DNA of 64,000 nt from the NCBI RefSeq assembly GCF_003441615.1, contig NZ_CP031842.1:1134501-1198500 (forward strand), written 5' to 3'. The notes under the pieces were generated by a model that was given only the letters and a program-made list of their open reading frames with translations, was not told the origin of the DNA and did no database searches. Made by a program: the position numbers and the translations under genes. The number at the start of each line of letters is the position of its first letter. The stretch's first letter is position 1. The stretch comes from Dechloromonas sp. HYN0024 (GTDB lineage Bacteria > Pseudomonadota > Gammaproteobacteria > Burkholderiales > Rhodocyclaceae). Positions 20,312-30,485 of this stretch are shown in pieces.

Positions 20312-22462
20312 TTGTCGCACCAAGCACCGAGACTTGATGTTTTCCGATCTGTGATTACGATTAGACGCTCTCTTTTCTCCTCCTTGCGCAAGCAACTGGT
20401 TCTACTGGTTGTTTTTTCCCTTGCAGCCCTATGGGGAGTGGTGGTCTGGGATTACAAGACCACTGAAGAGGACGGAATAACCAAGATGCGGCAGGAAACC
20501 GCCGCTCTCTCCCTGGCTCTTAGCGAACGAACCGAGTCGATTTTCCTGAGGGCTGACAACACCCTCATTCAAATGCGCACGGCCTGGCTAGAAAATCCCC
20601 GCAATTTCGACAAGGCTGTGGAGCGCTATAAGACCCTGCTTGCAGATACCATCATCCAAATGTCCGTAATGGACAGGGACGGCAATCTTGCTTACAGCAC
20701 TCTGGGGATTCCTAAGGACGGGGATCCCCTGAGGCTGAATTACAAAGACCGGGAGCACTTCAAGGTTCACCAGACTGCTGGAGTAGACAACCTTTTCATC
20801 AGTCGTCCCGTGAAGGGTCGGCTGTCAGGCCGCTGGTCCATTCAGCTCAGTCGCCCCATTCTCAGGAACGGAAAGTTCGACGGCATGATTGTGCTTTCCC
20901 TGGACCCGGCATATCTCTCGAGCTTCGCCCAGAAGATCAAGCTCGGTGAGCATGGTCTGGTGCTGATCGTACGGGATACGGGCGAAATCATGGCCCGTAA
21001 CCTTGGCCTGGAAAAATATTTGGGTAAGGTGCTCAGCACCTCACCGTACACAGACCCGGGTGCACCGATTCAAGGCACAATTATGCGGGTTTCCCAGACC
21101 GACGGCATTAATCGCCTGACCAGCTACAACCGGCTGCCAGAGCGAGGCGTGACAGTACGGGTTGGGGGCAGTATGGAAGAATACCTGGCACCGGTACGCC
21201 AGCATCAGTACTTCATTCTGACCGTGGCTTTGGCGGTTTCCATGTTGCTAGCGATCCTGTGCTGGCAAGTTCTTAAGGGCATGGCTGCCCAGGATGCGGC
21301 AGAGCAGGTTGCCCGAGAGGCCAGCCTAGCCAAATCCAGCTTCCTAGCTAACATGAGCCATGAGATTCGTACCCCCATCAACGGTATCATCGGCATGGCC
21401 CGACTTATCCGGCGTGATGGCCTCACCAAAATTCAGGCAGAACAGATGGGCAAACTGGAGGGCGCCAGCCAACATCTACTGGGAATTCTGAACGCCATTC
21501 TGGATCTCTCAAAAATCGAGGCTGGTAAGTTCGGGCTCGAAGAAACGCCTCTACGGGTTGAACCTCTGGTGTCCAACGTCATTTCCATGATCAAAGACCG
21601 GGCCGACTTCAAGCATCTCCAACTGTTCAGCGAAATTCAATCCTTGAGCTACGAACTCATCGGTGATCCCACCCGTCTGCAACAGGCCCTTCTCAATTAC
21701 GCCACAAACGCCGTCAAATTTACTGAAACCGGAAGCATTACTTTGGGCATTGAGGTCGTGTCAGAAACAGCCGACAGCGTGCACCTGCGTTTTGAAGTCC
21801 GTGATACGGGTGTGGGCATCGATCCCGCCGCAATGCCCCGACTCTTCTCAATGTTCGAACAGGCAGACAACAGTACTACCCGTAAGTACGGTGGAACGGG
21901 ACTGGGCCTCGCCATTAATCGCAAGCTAGCAGAACTGATGGGGGGCGAAGCTGGTGCGGAAAGCACCTTGGGCGTCGGTAGCACCTTCTGGTTCACAGCC
22001 TGTCTTAAAAAAGGCCTGCCGCTCAGTGAGACTCAGCCTAACATCGCTAGCGCCGACGCTGAAACTATCCTTAGGCGTGATCATGCAGGGAGAAGGGTTC
22101 TATTGGTGGAAGACGAACCAATCAACAGGGAAGTGGCCCAGATGCTGCTAAAAGACTTGGGGCTGGTGGTGGAAACTGCAGAAAACGGCGCCGAAGCCGT
22201 GTGCTATGCCGAAACCAGCGCATATGATTTGATTCTTATGGATATGCAAATGCCCATTATGGATGGTCTTGAGTCTACACGCCGTATCCGCCAACTGGCC
22301 AAATGTGGCAACGTACCCATCTTGGCCATGACCGCCAACGCATTCGCCGATGACCGTGAAAGCTGCTTCGAAGCGGGCATGATCGACTTCATCGCCAAGC
22401 CCTTTGAGCCTGATCTACTATTTGCGAAGCTGCTAAAGTGGCTGAAGTCGTCAAGCAGCTAA
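20312..22462 (+). CDS. Hybrid sensor histidine kinase (Cache, HisKA, HATPase, receiver)
   Basis: A membrane hybrid kinase of up to 716 residues. TM1 (about 28-46) and TM2 (about 298-318) flank a periplasmic Cache/PAS-like domain. The H-box is [20 protein letters not shown] and the ATPase domain includes [12 protein letters not shown] and [20 protein letters not shown]-terminal receiver has [17 protein letters not shown] and the phospho-acceptor Asp in [17 protein letters not shown]. The first start is TTG 20312; GTG 20351 is an alternative. It follows the SBP-type kinase by 150 bp, and the receiver could accept phosphate from either kinase (inference). No Hpt or output gene is nearby. Confidence 0.9.
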   Translation: MSHQAPRLDVFRSVITIRRSLFSSLRKQLVLLVVFSLAALWGVVVWDYKTTEEDGITKMRQETAALSLALSERTESIFLRADNTLIQMRTAWLENPRNFDKAVERYKTLLADTIIQMSVMDRDGNLAYSTLGIPKDGDPLRLNYKDREHFKVHQTAGVDNLFISRPVKGRLSGRWSIQLSRPILRNGKFDGMIVLSLDPAYLSSFAQKIKLGEHGLVLIVRDTGEIMARNLGLEKYLGKVLSTSPYTDPGAPIQGTIMRVSQTDGINRLTSYNRLPERGVTVRVGGSMEEYLAPVRQHQYFILTVALAVSMLLAILCWQVLKGMAAQDAAEQVAREASLAKSSFLANMSHEIRTPINGIIGMARLIRRDGLTKIQAEQMGKLEGASQHLLGILNAILDLSKIEAGKFGLEETPLRVEPLVSNVISMIKDRADFKHLQLFSEIQSLSYELIGDPTRLQQALLNYATNAVKFTETGSITLGIEVVSETADSVHLRFEVRDTGVGIDPAAMPRLFSMFEQADNSTTRKYGGTGLGLAINRKLAELMGGEAGAESTLGVGSTFWFTACLKKGLPLSETQPNIASADAETILRRDHAGRRVLLVEDEPINREVAQMLLKDLGLVVETAENGAEAVCYAETSAYDLILMDMQMPIMDGLESTRRIRQLAKCGNVPILAMTANAFADDRESCFEAGMIDFIAKPFEPDLLFAKLLKWLKSSSS

Positions 22463-22546
22463 GTTCAATTCCTGTTATTCCGAATGGCCGGAGTGTCCGC
22501 ATGAGCGGACACCAGACTTTCATTTGCGATGAGGCGGCAATGGGCA

Positions 22547-22919
22547 TATTCTGTTGAAAAATCCGATTTAATGGCCGATATTGTTGGCCGAAATTCCGGT
22601 GATTGATGAAATTTAGGCATTAAACAGAGTGAAATCGCGTGCTAAAGGTACATTCTGATCATCAGTTCAGGGGCAATCGAAGGACGCCCTGTATGGCTGT
22701 AGTGACTGGCCAGACGCTGGCGAAGCCAGCCAAAGTCGAGGCATTGGTCGATACCTCGCAATAGATGATTCGGAGGAACGAAACTTTCCAGGTCAAACGA
22801 ATAAAACAGTCGATCCTGACTTCCGCTCTGTTGACCCATCATCACGGCACCATCAATGCGTATGCGATACGCATATTTTACCATGCAGCCTTCCCTACGG
22901 GGTGTTTTTCAACAGAATA
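22547..22919. mobile_element. Internally deleted IS remnant with intact terminal repeats (MITE-like)
   Basis: Two perfect 15-bp inverted ends, TATTCTGTTGAAAAA at 22547-22561 and its complement at 22905-22919, bound a 373-bp element. Inside are only the first codons of a transposase and a non-coding 3' tail. This is the structure of a non-autonomous derivative of an IS1182-like element. Confidence 0.7.
22642..22842 (-). pseudogene. Transposase N-terminal fragment (IS1182-like)
   Basis: The fragment starts MMGQQSGSQDRLFYSFDLES and runs through PPNHLLRGIDQCLDF and GRPSIAPELMIRMYL, the N-terminal DUF772-type region of IS1182-family transposases. It stops after about 66 residues, just where full-length proteins continue into the conserved catalytic part. 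The rest, including all DDE residues, is deleted, so it cannot catalyse transposition. Confidence 0.8.
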
Positions 22920-23016
22920 GGCACACTGCTGCCGTTCTACTCGGGCAGGTCAAGTTGATGATCTCGTCACGTTAGATCGCATGAGATTCAGTGGTCAACA
23001 CAGCTCGATTTCGTAA

Positions 23017-25176
23017 TCATTCGCTTGACTTGACGTTCATGACGCCTTTTGGGGTCAAGACCAGCCCTTTCTTCTCATAAAGCATGACCGGGCAGCGTTT
23101 GGCATCGTGGTAGATGCCGACGCAGTCCAGGCACTGGAAGCAGGCGTCGTAGCGGATATCACCGCTTGGTTCGATAGCGTCATAGGCGCATTTGGCCTTG
23201 CAGCTCTGGCAGGGTTTGCCGCATTCGATGCGCCGGGTCAGCCAGTCGAAGCGGCGGAGTTGGCCGCCAAGCGACATTACGGCACCGAGCGGGCAAATGA
23301 AGCGGCAGAAAAATTTGTAATAGAAGGCCCCCAGGAGGAGCAGGCCGCCGGCGTAGGCGACAAAAGGCCAACTGCGGTCGAAACCTACGGTGATGGCGGT
23401 TTTGAAGGGTTCCAGTTCGTTGAGGCTTTCGCCCTGGTGGGGCAGGAAGAGGGCGGCGCCGACGAGCCCGGCAAGGGCTACGTAGCGACCCAATTCCAGC
23501 CGCTTGGCGATGGCCAGGGGAATGTGCAGGCGCGGCAGGTGTAGCCGGCGGGCTAGCCGGCCGATGAATTCCTGCAGGGCGCCAAAGGGGCAGAGCCAGC
23601 CGCAGAATGTGCCACGGCCCCAGATAAAAAAGCTGACCAGCGTGAAGGCGATGAGCAGGAGCGAAATCGGGTCGTACAGAAAGCTCGAAAGCCCCTGGCC
23701 GGATTTCAGCGACTTGATCGCGCCGGTCACCTGAACGATGGAAAGCTGCCCCTGAATGATCCAGCCGACGTAAATCAGCGTGAAGGCAAGAAAGCCGAGG
23801 CGGAAGATTCGAAGGCGGCTGGCGCTCACAGAAATCCAGCGGGGGCGGGCCAGGACAAGGCTGAGTCCGATCAGCGCGGCGCTCAGGATGCACAGGTCGA
23901 GCCAGCGTTGCTGCCAGGCCAGCAGCCATTCCGGCAGCGGTTCCGGCGGGTAGGTGAACAGGTGGTTGGGCGGGGCGTACTTGAGGCTGACTTTCTGGTG
24001 GGTCAGGGTGGGCAGGATCATCCCTTTGGCGCGGGTGATGGTCAGGGTCAGATCAAGCGGACGGCCCGGGTCGAGGCCGGCTTCGGCATAGACGCCAAAG
24101 AGCCGTGAGGTATTGAGATCGGGCGGCCCGGCAATGTCCTTGGGCTCGAAGCCCTGATCGCGCAGTTCGAGAAAGAAGCCGTCCTGGCCCATGCTCAGGC
24201 GTGACGACTGTCCGCCCGGTACAAAATTGTCGTCGACAATCGGATAGCGTCCGGCCGACGCGATCCACCACAGGTGACGATTCTCGAAATTGCGCCCCAT
24301 CGCCTCCTTGTACTGGGCGTCGCCGAGGATGGCGCGGCCGATGCTCGGGGTGTTCAGATAGGCAATGTAGATGTCAGTGAACACGCTATCGGGCAGGGCG
24401 AGGCCGTCTTCATCGACTTCGGCCCCCTCGGTTCCGGCGAACAGCTTTTCAACCTCGGCATTGCTCAGGCGCAGGTGGCCGACCATGCCGTTTTTCAACA
24501 TCTCGGCAAAGGCTACCGGTTCGGCGACATCGTTACGTATCTGCGCCGCCGGGCCACGTTTGCTGCGGTCGGCAAAACCAAGTTTGGCGCGGGCTACTTC
24601 GAGGGCGGCACCGAGCACGCTCTGGTTGACGATGCGCACCGAGGCGGTCGCCTTGGCGACACCGTCGAGTGTTGTCTGGTCGCTGCGCAGGTCGGTTGGA
24701 CCGGCGTGGTTGCGGGCGGCGTTAAGGGCGATCAGGAACTGCTGCTTGATATTGCGGTTGGCGTACTGGGTGACGAATTCGCGCAGGGGTGCTTCGCCCA
24801 GTCCGCCAAGAAAGACCGGTTCGTGCTGGCGCAGCAGTTCGACATTGATGAAATTTCCCTTGCGGTCGATCGAGACCAGGAAATTCATCGGCGTGCCTTC
24901 GAAGCCGGGGATGGGGGCAAGATCGATGGATTCGAAAACATAGCCGACCGGCCCGCCCTCTGGCTCCAGTTCACTGGTCAGCGGCCAGGCAGGAATCTGG
25001 CTGAGTTTTTCCTGAACGTGCAGTGGCGGCAGGAAGCGCCGCTCGATGTCGGCCTTGCTCAGGTCGCCGGCCTGGGCCAGCGGAAGGATGCCGACAAGAC
25101 AGGTCGCGGCGATACGGCGAAAGAACGATCCGGCTTGGCTGCGCCAATGCCGGGCAACGGGAAATGGATTTTCCAT
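23017..25176 (-). CDS. nosR: NosR-like FMN/Fe-S membrane protein
   Basis: A 719-residue NosR/NirI-family protein, which feeds electrons to nitrous-oxide reductase and supports its expression. A signal peptide and periplasmic FMN-binding domain come first. The likely flavinylated Thr is T177, in DGVAKATAS. Several TM segments follow (about 410-640), with CGWLCPFGALQEF and CRFICPLGAVMSL. Ferredoxin-like Cys groups at the C-terminus read CGKPCQSCKAKC and CFQCLDCVG. No nosZ, nosD, nosF or nosY gene is in the window. NirI is an alternative name; the family call is firm, the exact partner is not. Confidence 0.85.
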   Translation of the reverse strand: MENPFPVARHWRSQAGSFFRRIAATCLVGILPLAQAGDLSKADIERRFLPPLHVQEKLSQIPAWPLTSELEPEGGPVGYVFESIDLAPIPGFEGTPMNFLVSIDRKGNFINVELLRQHEPVFLGGLGEAPLREFVTQYANRNIKQQFLIALNAARNHAGPTDLRSDQTTLDGVAKATASVRIVNQSVLGAALEVARAKLGFADRSKRGPAAQIRNDVAEPVAFAEMLKNGMVGHLRLSNAEVEKLFAGTEGAEVDEDGLALPDSVFTDIYIAYLNTPSIGRAILGDAQYKEAMGRNFENRHLWWIASAGRYPIVDDNFVPGGQSSRLSMGQDGFFLELRDQGFEPKDIAGPPDLNTSRLFGVYAEAGLDPGRPLDLTLTITRAKGMILPTLTHQKVSLKYAPPNHLFTYPPEPLPEWLLAWQQRWLDLCILSAALIGLSLVLARPRWISVSASRLRIFRLGFLAFTLIYVGWIIQGQLSIVQVTGAIKSLKSGQGLSSFLYDPISLLLIAFTLVSFFIWGRGTFCGWLCPFGALQEFIGRLARRLHLPRLHIPLAIAKRLELGRYVALAGLVGAALFLPHQGESLNELEPFKTAITVGFDRSWPFVAYAGGLLLLGAFYYKFFCRFICPLGAVMSLGGQLRRFDWLTRRIECGKPCQSCKAKCAYDAIEPSGDIRYDACFQCLDCVGIYHDAKRCPVMLYEKKGLVLTPKGVMNVKSSE

Positions 25177-25318
25177 TGCGGTCTCCGAGAGTGCGCGGGC
25201 AATTTCGGAAGGATTTTTTTATGAGCCTGATGGTACATAAAATCGCGTCTTTGTGCTGACTATGCTGAGCCCGGCGGGTCCCGGCTTGTCTGGTCACTCG
25301 CGTATAATGACGGGCTGA

Positions 25319-26620
<1,302 letters not shown>

Positions 26621-26625
26621 GTCGG

Positions 26626-28167
26626 TTATTCCTTGTCGGCCGGGCGGGGAGGACTGAGGTCCTGCCCGATGGTCGGCAGGCGCAGTCTTTCGCTGCTGCC
26701 ATCATTTTTCTCGGTGACCGAGATTGATTTGGCTGTGGTGATCCGTTTGACGTAAGCCTTGCGCCGCTCTTCAATCTCGATGACCAGCCGTTTCAGGCCT
26801 TCGGCAGCTGACGGCGTCGGCGCGAAGGGCTCCGCATTGCGCTGCAGGATGTCGTAATAGCTGCGGATGTTCTCGACCAGCATGACAGCCTCTCCCCCCC
26901 GTGCCCGACCCGATTTCAACTGCTGGTAATACTTCGGTTGGGCCAGCTTGGGCAGCACCCGCTTCATGTCGTACCACGAATTGGGGTCGGCTTTGAGCTG
27001 CTTCGCCAGTTGGCGGGCACCGTTGAAATGGCCTGGCCCGATGTTGTAGGCGGCGAGCGCCAGCCAGGTTCGGTCCGGTTCCTCGACATCCTCCGGTAGC
27101 TGTTCCTTGAGCAGATTGATGTAGCGCGCCCCAGCCAGAATGCTTTCGCTCGGGTCGAGGCGGTTGCTGACCTGCAGTCGGTCAGCCGTGTCTTCGGTGA
27201 GCATCATGATGCCGCGTACATTGGTGTAGCTGGTGGCGTTCGGGTCCCAATTCGACTCGTGGTAGGAAACGGCAGCGATCAGCCGCCAGTCGATGCCGGT
27301 CAGCGCCTGGGCAGCGTGGAAGAACTTGCGGAACTTGGGCAGGGTGGTTTCCATCTCGCCGAGGAATTTGGTGACGTCTGTCTGCGTCAGTCGGCGGACA
27401 TGCCCGAGATAGCGGTCCTCCAGTCGAGCCAGCGTGCCATCGTGCTGGACACGCTCAATAAACGCATTGAGCCTGGCCCGCAGTTCCGGGTTGGGATGAT
27501 TGCCCAGTTGCCAGACAACCGGACTTGCCTCGCTCAGAGGCAGGGAGGTCCGCAGGTTGGGGACGAACTGGTTGGCGATGTCAGCAAAGGTTTCGTCGAT
27601 GGCGACGTAGTGAATGCGCTGGCTGCCAAGGTTATCGAGCAGGTCGAGGATGTCGCCATCGGCGAATTCGATAACCTTGATGCCCGGCATGGCTCCACCC
27701 AGTCGATGCAGCGTCGCCGCCTGACGCGAGCCGGCCAAGACATGGATTTCCTTGCCGACCAGTTGCCCCGGTTCGGCGAGCGGGAGCGAAGCGTCGTGCT
27801 GAACGAGAATGTCGCGCGTCAGAAAGATCGGTGGTGTTGCCTGAACGTCCGGGTCGCGGCTCGGCGGGAGCCAGGCGGCGGCGAGGTGATATTTTCCCCT
27901 GGCCAGACTGGCTTCGAGTTCGCCCGGTTCGGCCACCTCGAACCTGACGGATACCCCGAGTTCCTGGGCAAAAGCCTGGGCCAGATCGTATTCAAGACCG
28001 ACCGGATTATCGTTGTCATCGGTATCGTAGGTCAGCAGGCCGGGCTGGGTGAGGACCACCAGATCCTGCCGGCCGGGCGTCGGAAATGGCAGGCGTGAAC
28101 CGACGTCGCCACAGCTGACGATAAAAAAACATGAAACTAGCAGTGATAGACGTTTTATCCAGTGCAT
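26626..28167 (-). CDS. mltF: MltF-type lytic murein transglycosylase
   Basis: A 513-residue periplasmic cell-wall enzyme that cleaves the MurNAc-GlcNAc bond. A lipoprotein-type signal (LLVSCFFIVSC) suggests membrane anchoring. Residues about 35-265 form a solute-binding type-3 domain, which acts as a regulatory module in MltF. The C-terminal SLT domain (from about 290) has the catalytic Glu in AAVSYHESNWDPNA and the structural motif AAYNIGPGHFNGAR. It reads away from tRNA-Ser, whose 5' end is 27 bp upstream. Confidence 0.93.
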   Translation of the reverse strand: MHWIKRLSLLVSCFFIVSCGDVGSRLPFPTPGRQDLVVLTQPGLLTYDTDDNDNPVGLEYDLAQAFAQELGVSVRFEVAEPGELEASLARGKYHLAAAWLPPSRDPDVQATPPIFLTRDILVQHDASLPLAEPGQLVGKEIHVLAGSRQAATLHRLGGAMPGIKVIEFADGDILDLLDNLGSQRIHYVAIDETFADIANQFVPNLRTSLPLSEASPVVWQLGNHPNPELRARLNAFIERVQHDGTLARLEDRYLGHVRRLTQTDVTKFLGEMETTLPKFRKFFHAAQALTGIDWRLIAAVSYHESNWDPNATSYTNVRGIMMLTEDTADRLQVSNRLDPSESILAGARYINLLKEQLPEDVEEPDRTWLALAAYNIGPGHFNGARQLAKQLKADPNSWYDMKRVLPKLAQPKYYQQLKSGRARGGEAVMLVENIRSYYDILQRNAEPFAPTPSAAEGLKRLVIEIEERRKAYVKRITTAKSISVTEKNDGSSERLRLPTIGQDLSPPRPADKE

Positions 28168-28194
28168 CTGTTGTGCTATTATGCCGGCCGCTGC

Positions 28195-28283
<89 letters not shown>

Positions 28284-28296
28284 CGACCAACTAATC

Positions 28297-28322
28297 AAGC
28301 GCCTTTCGGGGCGCTTTTTTAT
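28297..28322 (+). terminator. Rho-independent terminator after tRNA-Ser
   Basis: Stem AAGCGCC/GGCGCTT with a TTTCGG loop, followed by a run of T. It lies 15 bp past the tRNA end. Confidence 0.85.
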
Positions 28323-28491
28323 TGCCCTTGGCGGCGGGTACGATGGTGGGTAGTGCGTTAGCGAAACAATGTAAGACGCGCACTCTACCTTTGTGGCCTC
28401 CCTCTGAGAAGGCGGGAAATATTTATTAATGTAAATTTGCTGCTTGGTCGGGCCTGCCTGTCCGCCAAGGAAACGACTGCAGGGTGTGCCC

Positions 28492-28698
28492 ATGGCTGAA
28501 AAACTAAATTTCACGGTTGATCTGGAGGACGGCGTTTTCGTCGCACGTTGTATCGAACTGGATATTTCAACGGATGGCCTGACCAAGAGTGAGGCGGTAG
28601 AGAACCTCAAGGAGGCGCTTAACTGCTATTTTGCCAATCCCGATGAGCGTCTCGACAGGCGTCTCAGTGGCAACGATGAGGCGAGTGAATCGCTTTAG
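28492..28698 (+). CDS. HicB-like (UPF0150) small protein
   Basis: A 68-residue protein with the HicB partial RNase-H-like fold: LNFTVDLEDGVFVARCIELD, then DGLTKSEAVENLKEAL. HicB proteins are usually antitoxins paired with HicA. No HicA gene lies on either side, and no C-terminal DNA-binding helix is present, so this is an orphan. ATG 28492 fits the family start better than the longer open frame. A housekeeping role is possible. Confidence 0.75.
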   Translation: MAEKLNFTVDLEDGVFVARCIELDISTDGLTKSEAVENLKEALNCYFANPDERLDRRLSGNDEASESL

Positions 28699-28864
28699 AA
28701 TCGGGGACTGCGCTCAGCTGGGGCGAAAGGTCAATTTTTGTCAGGGATGTGAGTTTTGATTTCCAGTAACGGATAATGTGCACTTGGTAGTTTTGCCGCT
28801 CGTTGGTTAGCGGAGTGACATTTGGCTCTATCTATTGTTCCTGTTTCTAATGCTGAGGTGCTTC

Positions 28865-29371
28865 ATGCTCAAGGGATTACAGCGCGTACTGCTGTCCTGT
28901 CTGCTCACTGGGCCGGTTTCCATGGCTGTCCATGCCGATGAATTGAAGATCGGATTCGTCAATCTGGAGCGCGTCTTCCGCGAGGCACCTGCGGCTATCA
29001 AGGTCAGCAAGAAAATGCAGGACGAGTTCGATGGTCGCCGGCAGGAACTTCTGCGCCTGGAGAATGACCTGAAATCGCGTCAGGCAGCACTCGCCGAGAA
29101 GGCCAGGACGCTTTCTGACAGTCAGCGGCGAGTCAGGGAGGCGGAACTGAACGAGGTGGCGGTGGCCTTGCAGCGTCGTGAGCAAGTCTTTCAGGAAGAT
29201 CTGAAAATTCGCCAGAACGAAGAGACCTCGGCGATTCTTGAGAAAGCCAATCTGGCCATCGTCGAACTGGCCAAGGCCGAAAACTGGGATCTGATCCTGC
29301 AGGAGGCTGTCGCGGTGAGTGGCCGAGTCGATATCACCGATAAAGTCATCAAGAAGTTGACCGGGGACTAA
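28865..29371 (+). CDS. OmpH/Skp-family periplasmic chaperone
   Basis: A 168-residue exported protein from ATG 28865. A signal peptide (cleaved around VHA-DE) is followed by LKIGFVNLERVFREAPAAIK, the Skp opening strand. The long charged tentacle helices (about 45-130) come next, then the C-terminal NWDLILQEAVAVSGRVDITDKVIK. Skp holds unfolded outer-membrane proteins in the periplasm. It is not next to bamA or lpxD as the main skp gene normally is, so it may be a paralogue. An AGGTG site lies just upstream of the chosen start, and a strong terminator follows. Confidence 0.88.
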   Translation: MLKGLQRVLLSCLLTGPVSMAVHADELKIGFVNLERVFREAPAAIKVSKKMQDEFDGRRQELLRLENDLKSRQAALAEKARTLSDSQRRVREAELNEVAVALQRREQVFQEDLKIRQNEETSAILEKANLAIVELAKAENWDLILQEAVAVSGRVDITDKVIKKLTGD

Positions 29372-29380
29372 GCCCGAACC

Positions 29381-29408
29381 AAGGCCGGATTCTTCCCGGC
29401 CTTTTTTG
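29381..29408 (+). terminator. Rho-independent terminator
   Basis: Stem AAGGCCGG/CCGGCCTT with loop ATTCTTC and a T-run, ten bases after the OmpH-like stop. It separates that gene from the ABC importer. Confidence 0.9.
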
Positions 29409-29507
29409 TCTTCGGACCAGCCACCTCCGGCCAGTGCCAAGGGTCCCTGCCATGCCTGTCGATTTTGCCTTTACCTCTGGACGCCAGCTCTTGGCATAAT
29501 CTGGCCA

Positions 29508-30485
29508 ATGCTAGCTTACATCGTCCGCCGCCTGCTCTATGCGCTCCCCATCCTGATCGGGGTGAATCTCCTTACTTTTGCCCTTTTCTTTGTCGTTAAC
29601 ACCCCTGATGACATGGCCCGCATGCAGTTGGGGGTGAAGCGCGTAACGCCAGAGGCTATCGAGAAATGGAAGGCCGAGCGTGGTTACGACAAGCCGCTGC
29701 TGGTCAATGGTGAGGGGGCTGGATTGTCAGTCGTGACCAATACCATTTTCTTTGAAAAATCGGCGCGCATGTTTGTCGGCGATTTTGGCCGGGCTGAGGA
29801 TGGCCGGGACATCGCCCGCGAAATTGGTAGCCGGATGCTGCCTTCCCTAGCCATTGCCTTGCCCACCTTCATCCTTGGTCTGTTTGTGACGATCACGCTG
29901 GCGCTGACCCTGGCTTTCTTCCGCGCCACTGCCTTTGATTTCTGGGGCGTTGTGCTGTGCGTCGCGGCGATGTCCATTTCAGGACTGTTCTACATCATCG
30001 GTGGGCAATACATGATCAGCAAGCTGTGGCGGCTGGTGCCCATTTCCGGTTTTGGGGCCGGGCTGGAAGCGTGGCGTTTCCTGATTTTGCCGGTGGTGAT
30101 CGGCGTCGTCTCGGGCATCGGCTCGTCGACGCGTTGGTACCGGACGATCTTTCTTGAAGAGGTGGGCAAGGATTACGTGCGGACGGCCCGCGCCAAGGGC
30201 TTGCCGGAGACGCTGGTCTTCTTCCGCCACATCCTGCGCAATGCGCTTATTCCCATCCTGACCGGCGTCGTCGTGGTCATTCCGCTGCTCTTCATGGGTT
30301 CGCTGCTGACCGAATCCTTCTTCGGCATCCCCGGCCTCGGCAGCTACACCATCGATGCGATCAACGCCCAGGATTTCTCGGTGGTACGTTCCATGGTCTT
30401 CATCGGCTCGGTGCTTTATATCGTCGGACTGATCCTGACCGATATTTCCTACACTCTGGTCGACCCGCGGATACGTTTCGAATGA
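29508..30485 (+). CDS. ABC transporter permease, Yej/Opp-B type
   Basis: A 325-residue inner-membrane permease starting MLAYIVRRLLYALPILIGVN, the hallmark start of DppB/OppB-type proteins. Several TM helices follow, along with the ATPase-contact loop DYVRTARAKGLPETLVFFRH (EAA-like) and the end TDISYTLVDPRIRFE. It imports peptides or peptide-like compounds. The longer open frame to 29406 is rejected in favour of ATG 29508. The stop overlaps the next gene by ATGA. Confidence 0.92.
   Translation: MLAYIVRRLLYALPILIGVNLLTFALFFVVNTPDDMARMQLGVKRVTPEAIEKWKAERGYDKPLLVNGEGAGLSVVTNTIFFEKSARMFVGDFGRAEDGRDIAREIGSRMLPSLAIALPTFILGLFVTITLALTLAFFRATAFDFWGVVLCVAAMSISGLFYIIGGQYMISKLWRLVPISGFGAGLEAWRFLILPVVIGVVSGIGSSTRWYRTIFLEEVGKDYVRTARAKGLPETLVFFRHILRNALIPILTGVVVVIPLLFMGSLLTESFFGIPGLGSYTIDAINAQDFSVVRSMVFIGSVLYIVGLILTDISYTLVDPRIRFE

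Noticed and set aside
28492..28698. HicAB toxin-antitoxin system
   Set aside because: Only the HicB-like part is present. No HicA-type gene is found on either side.
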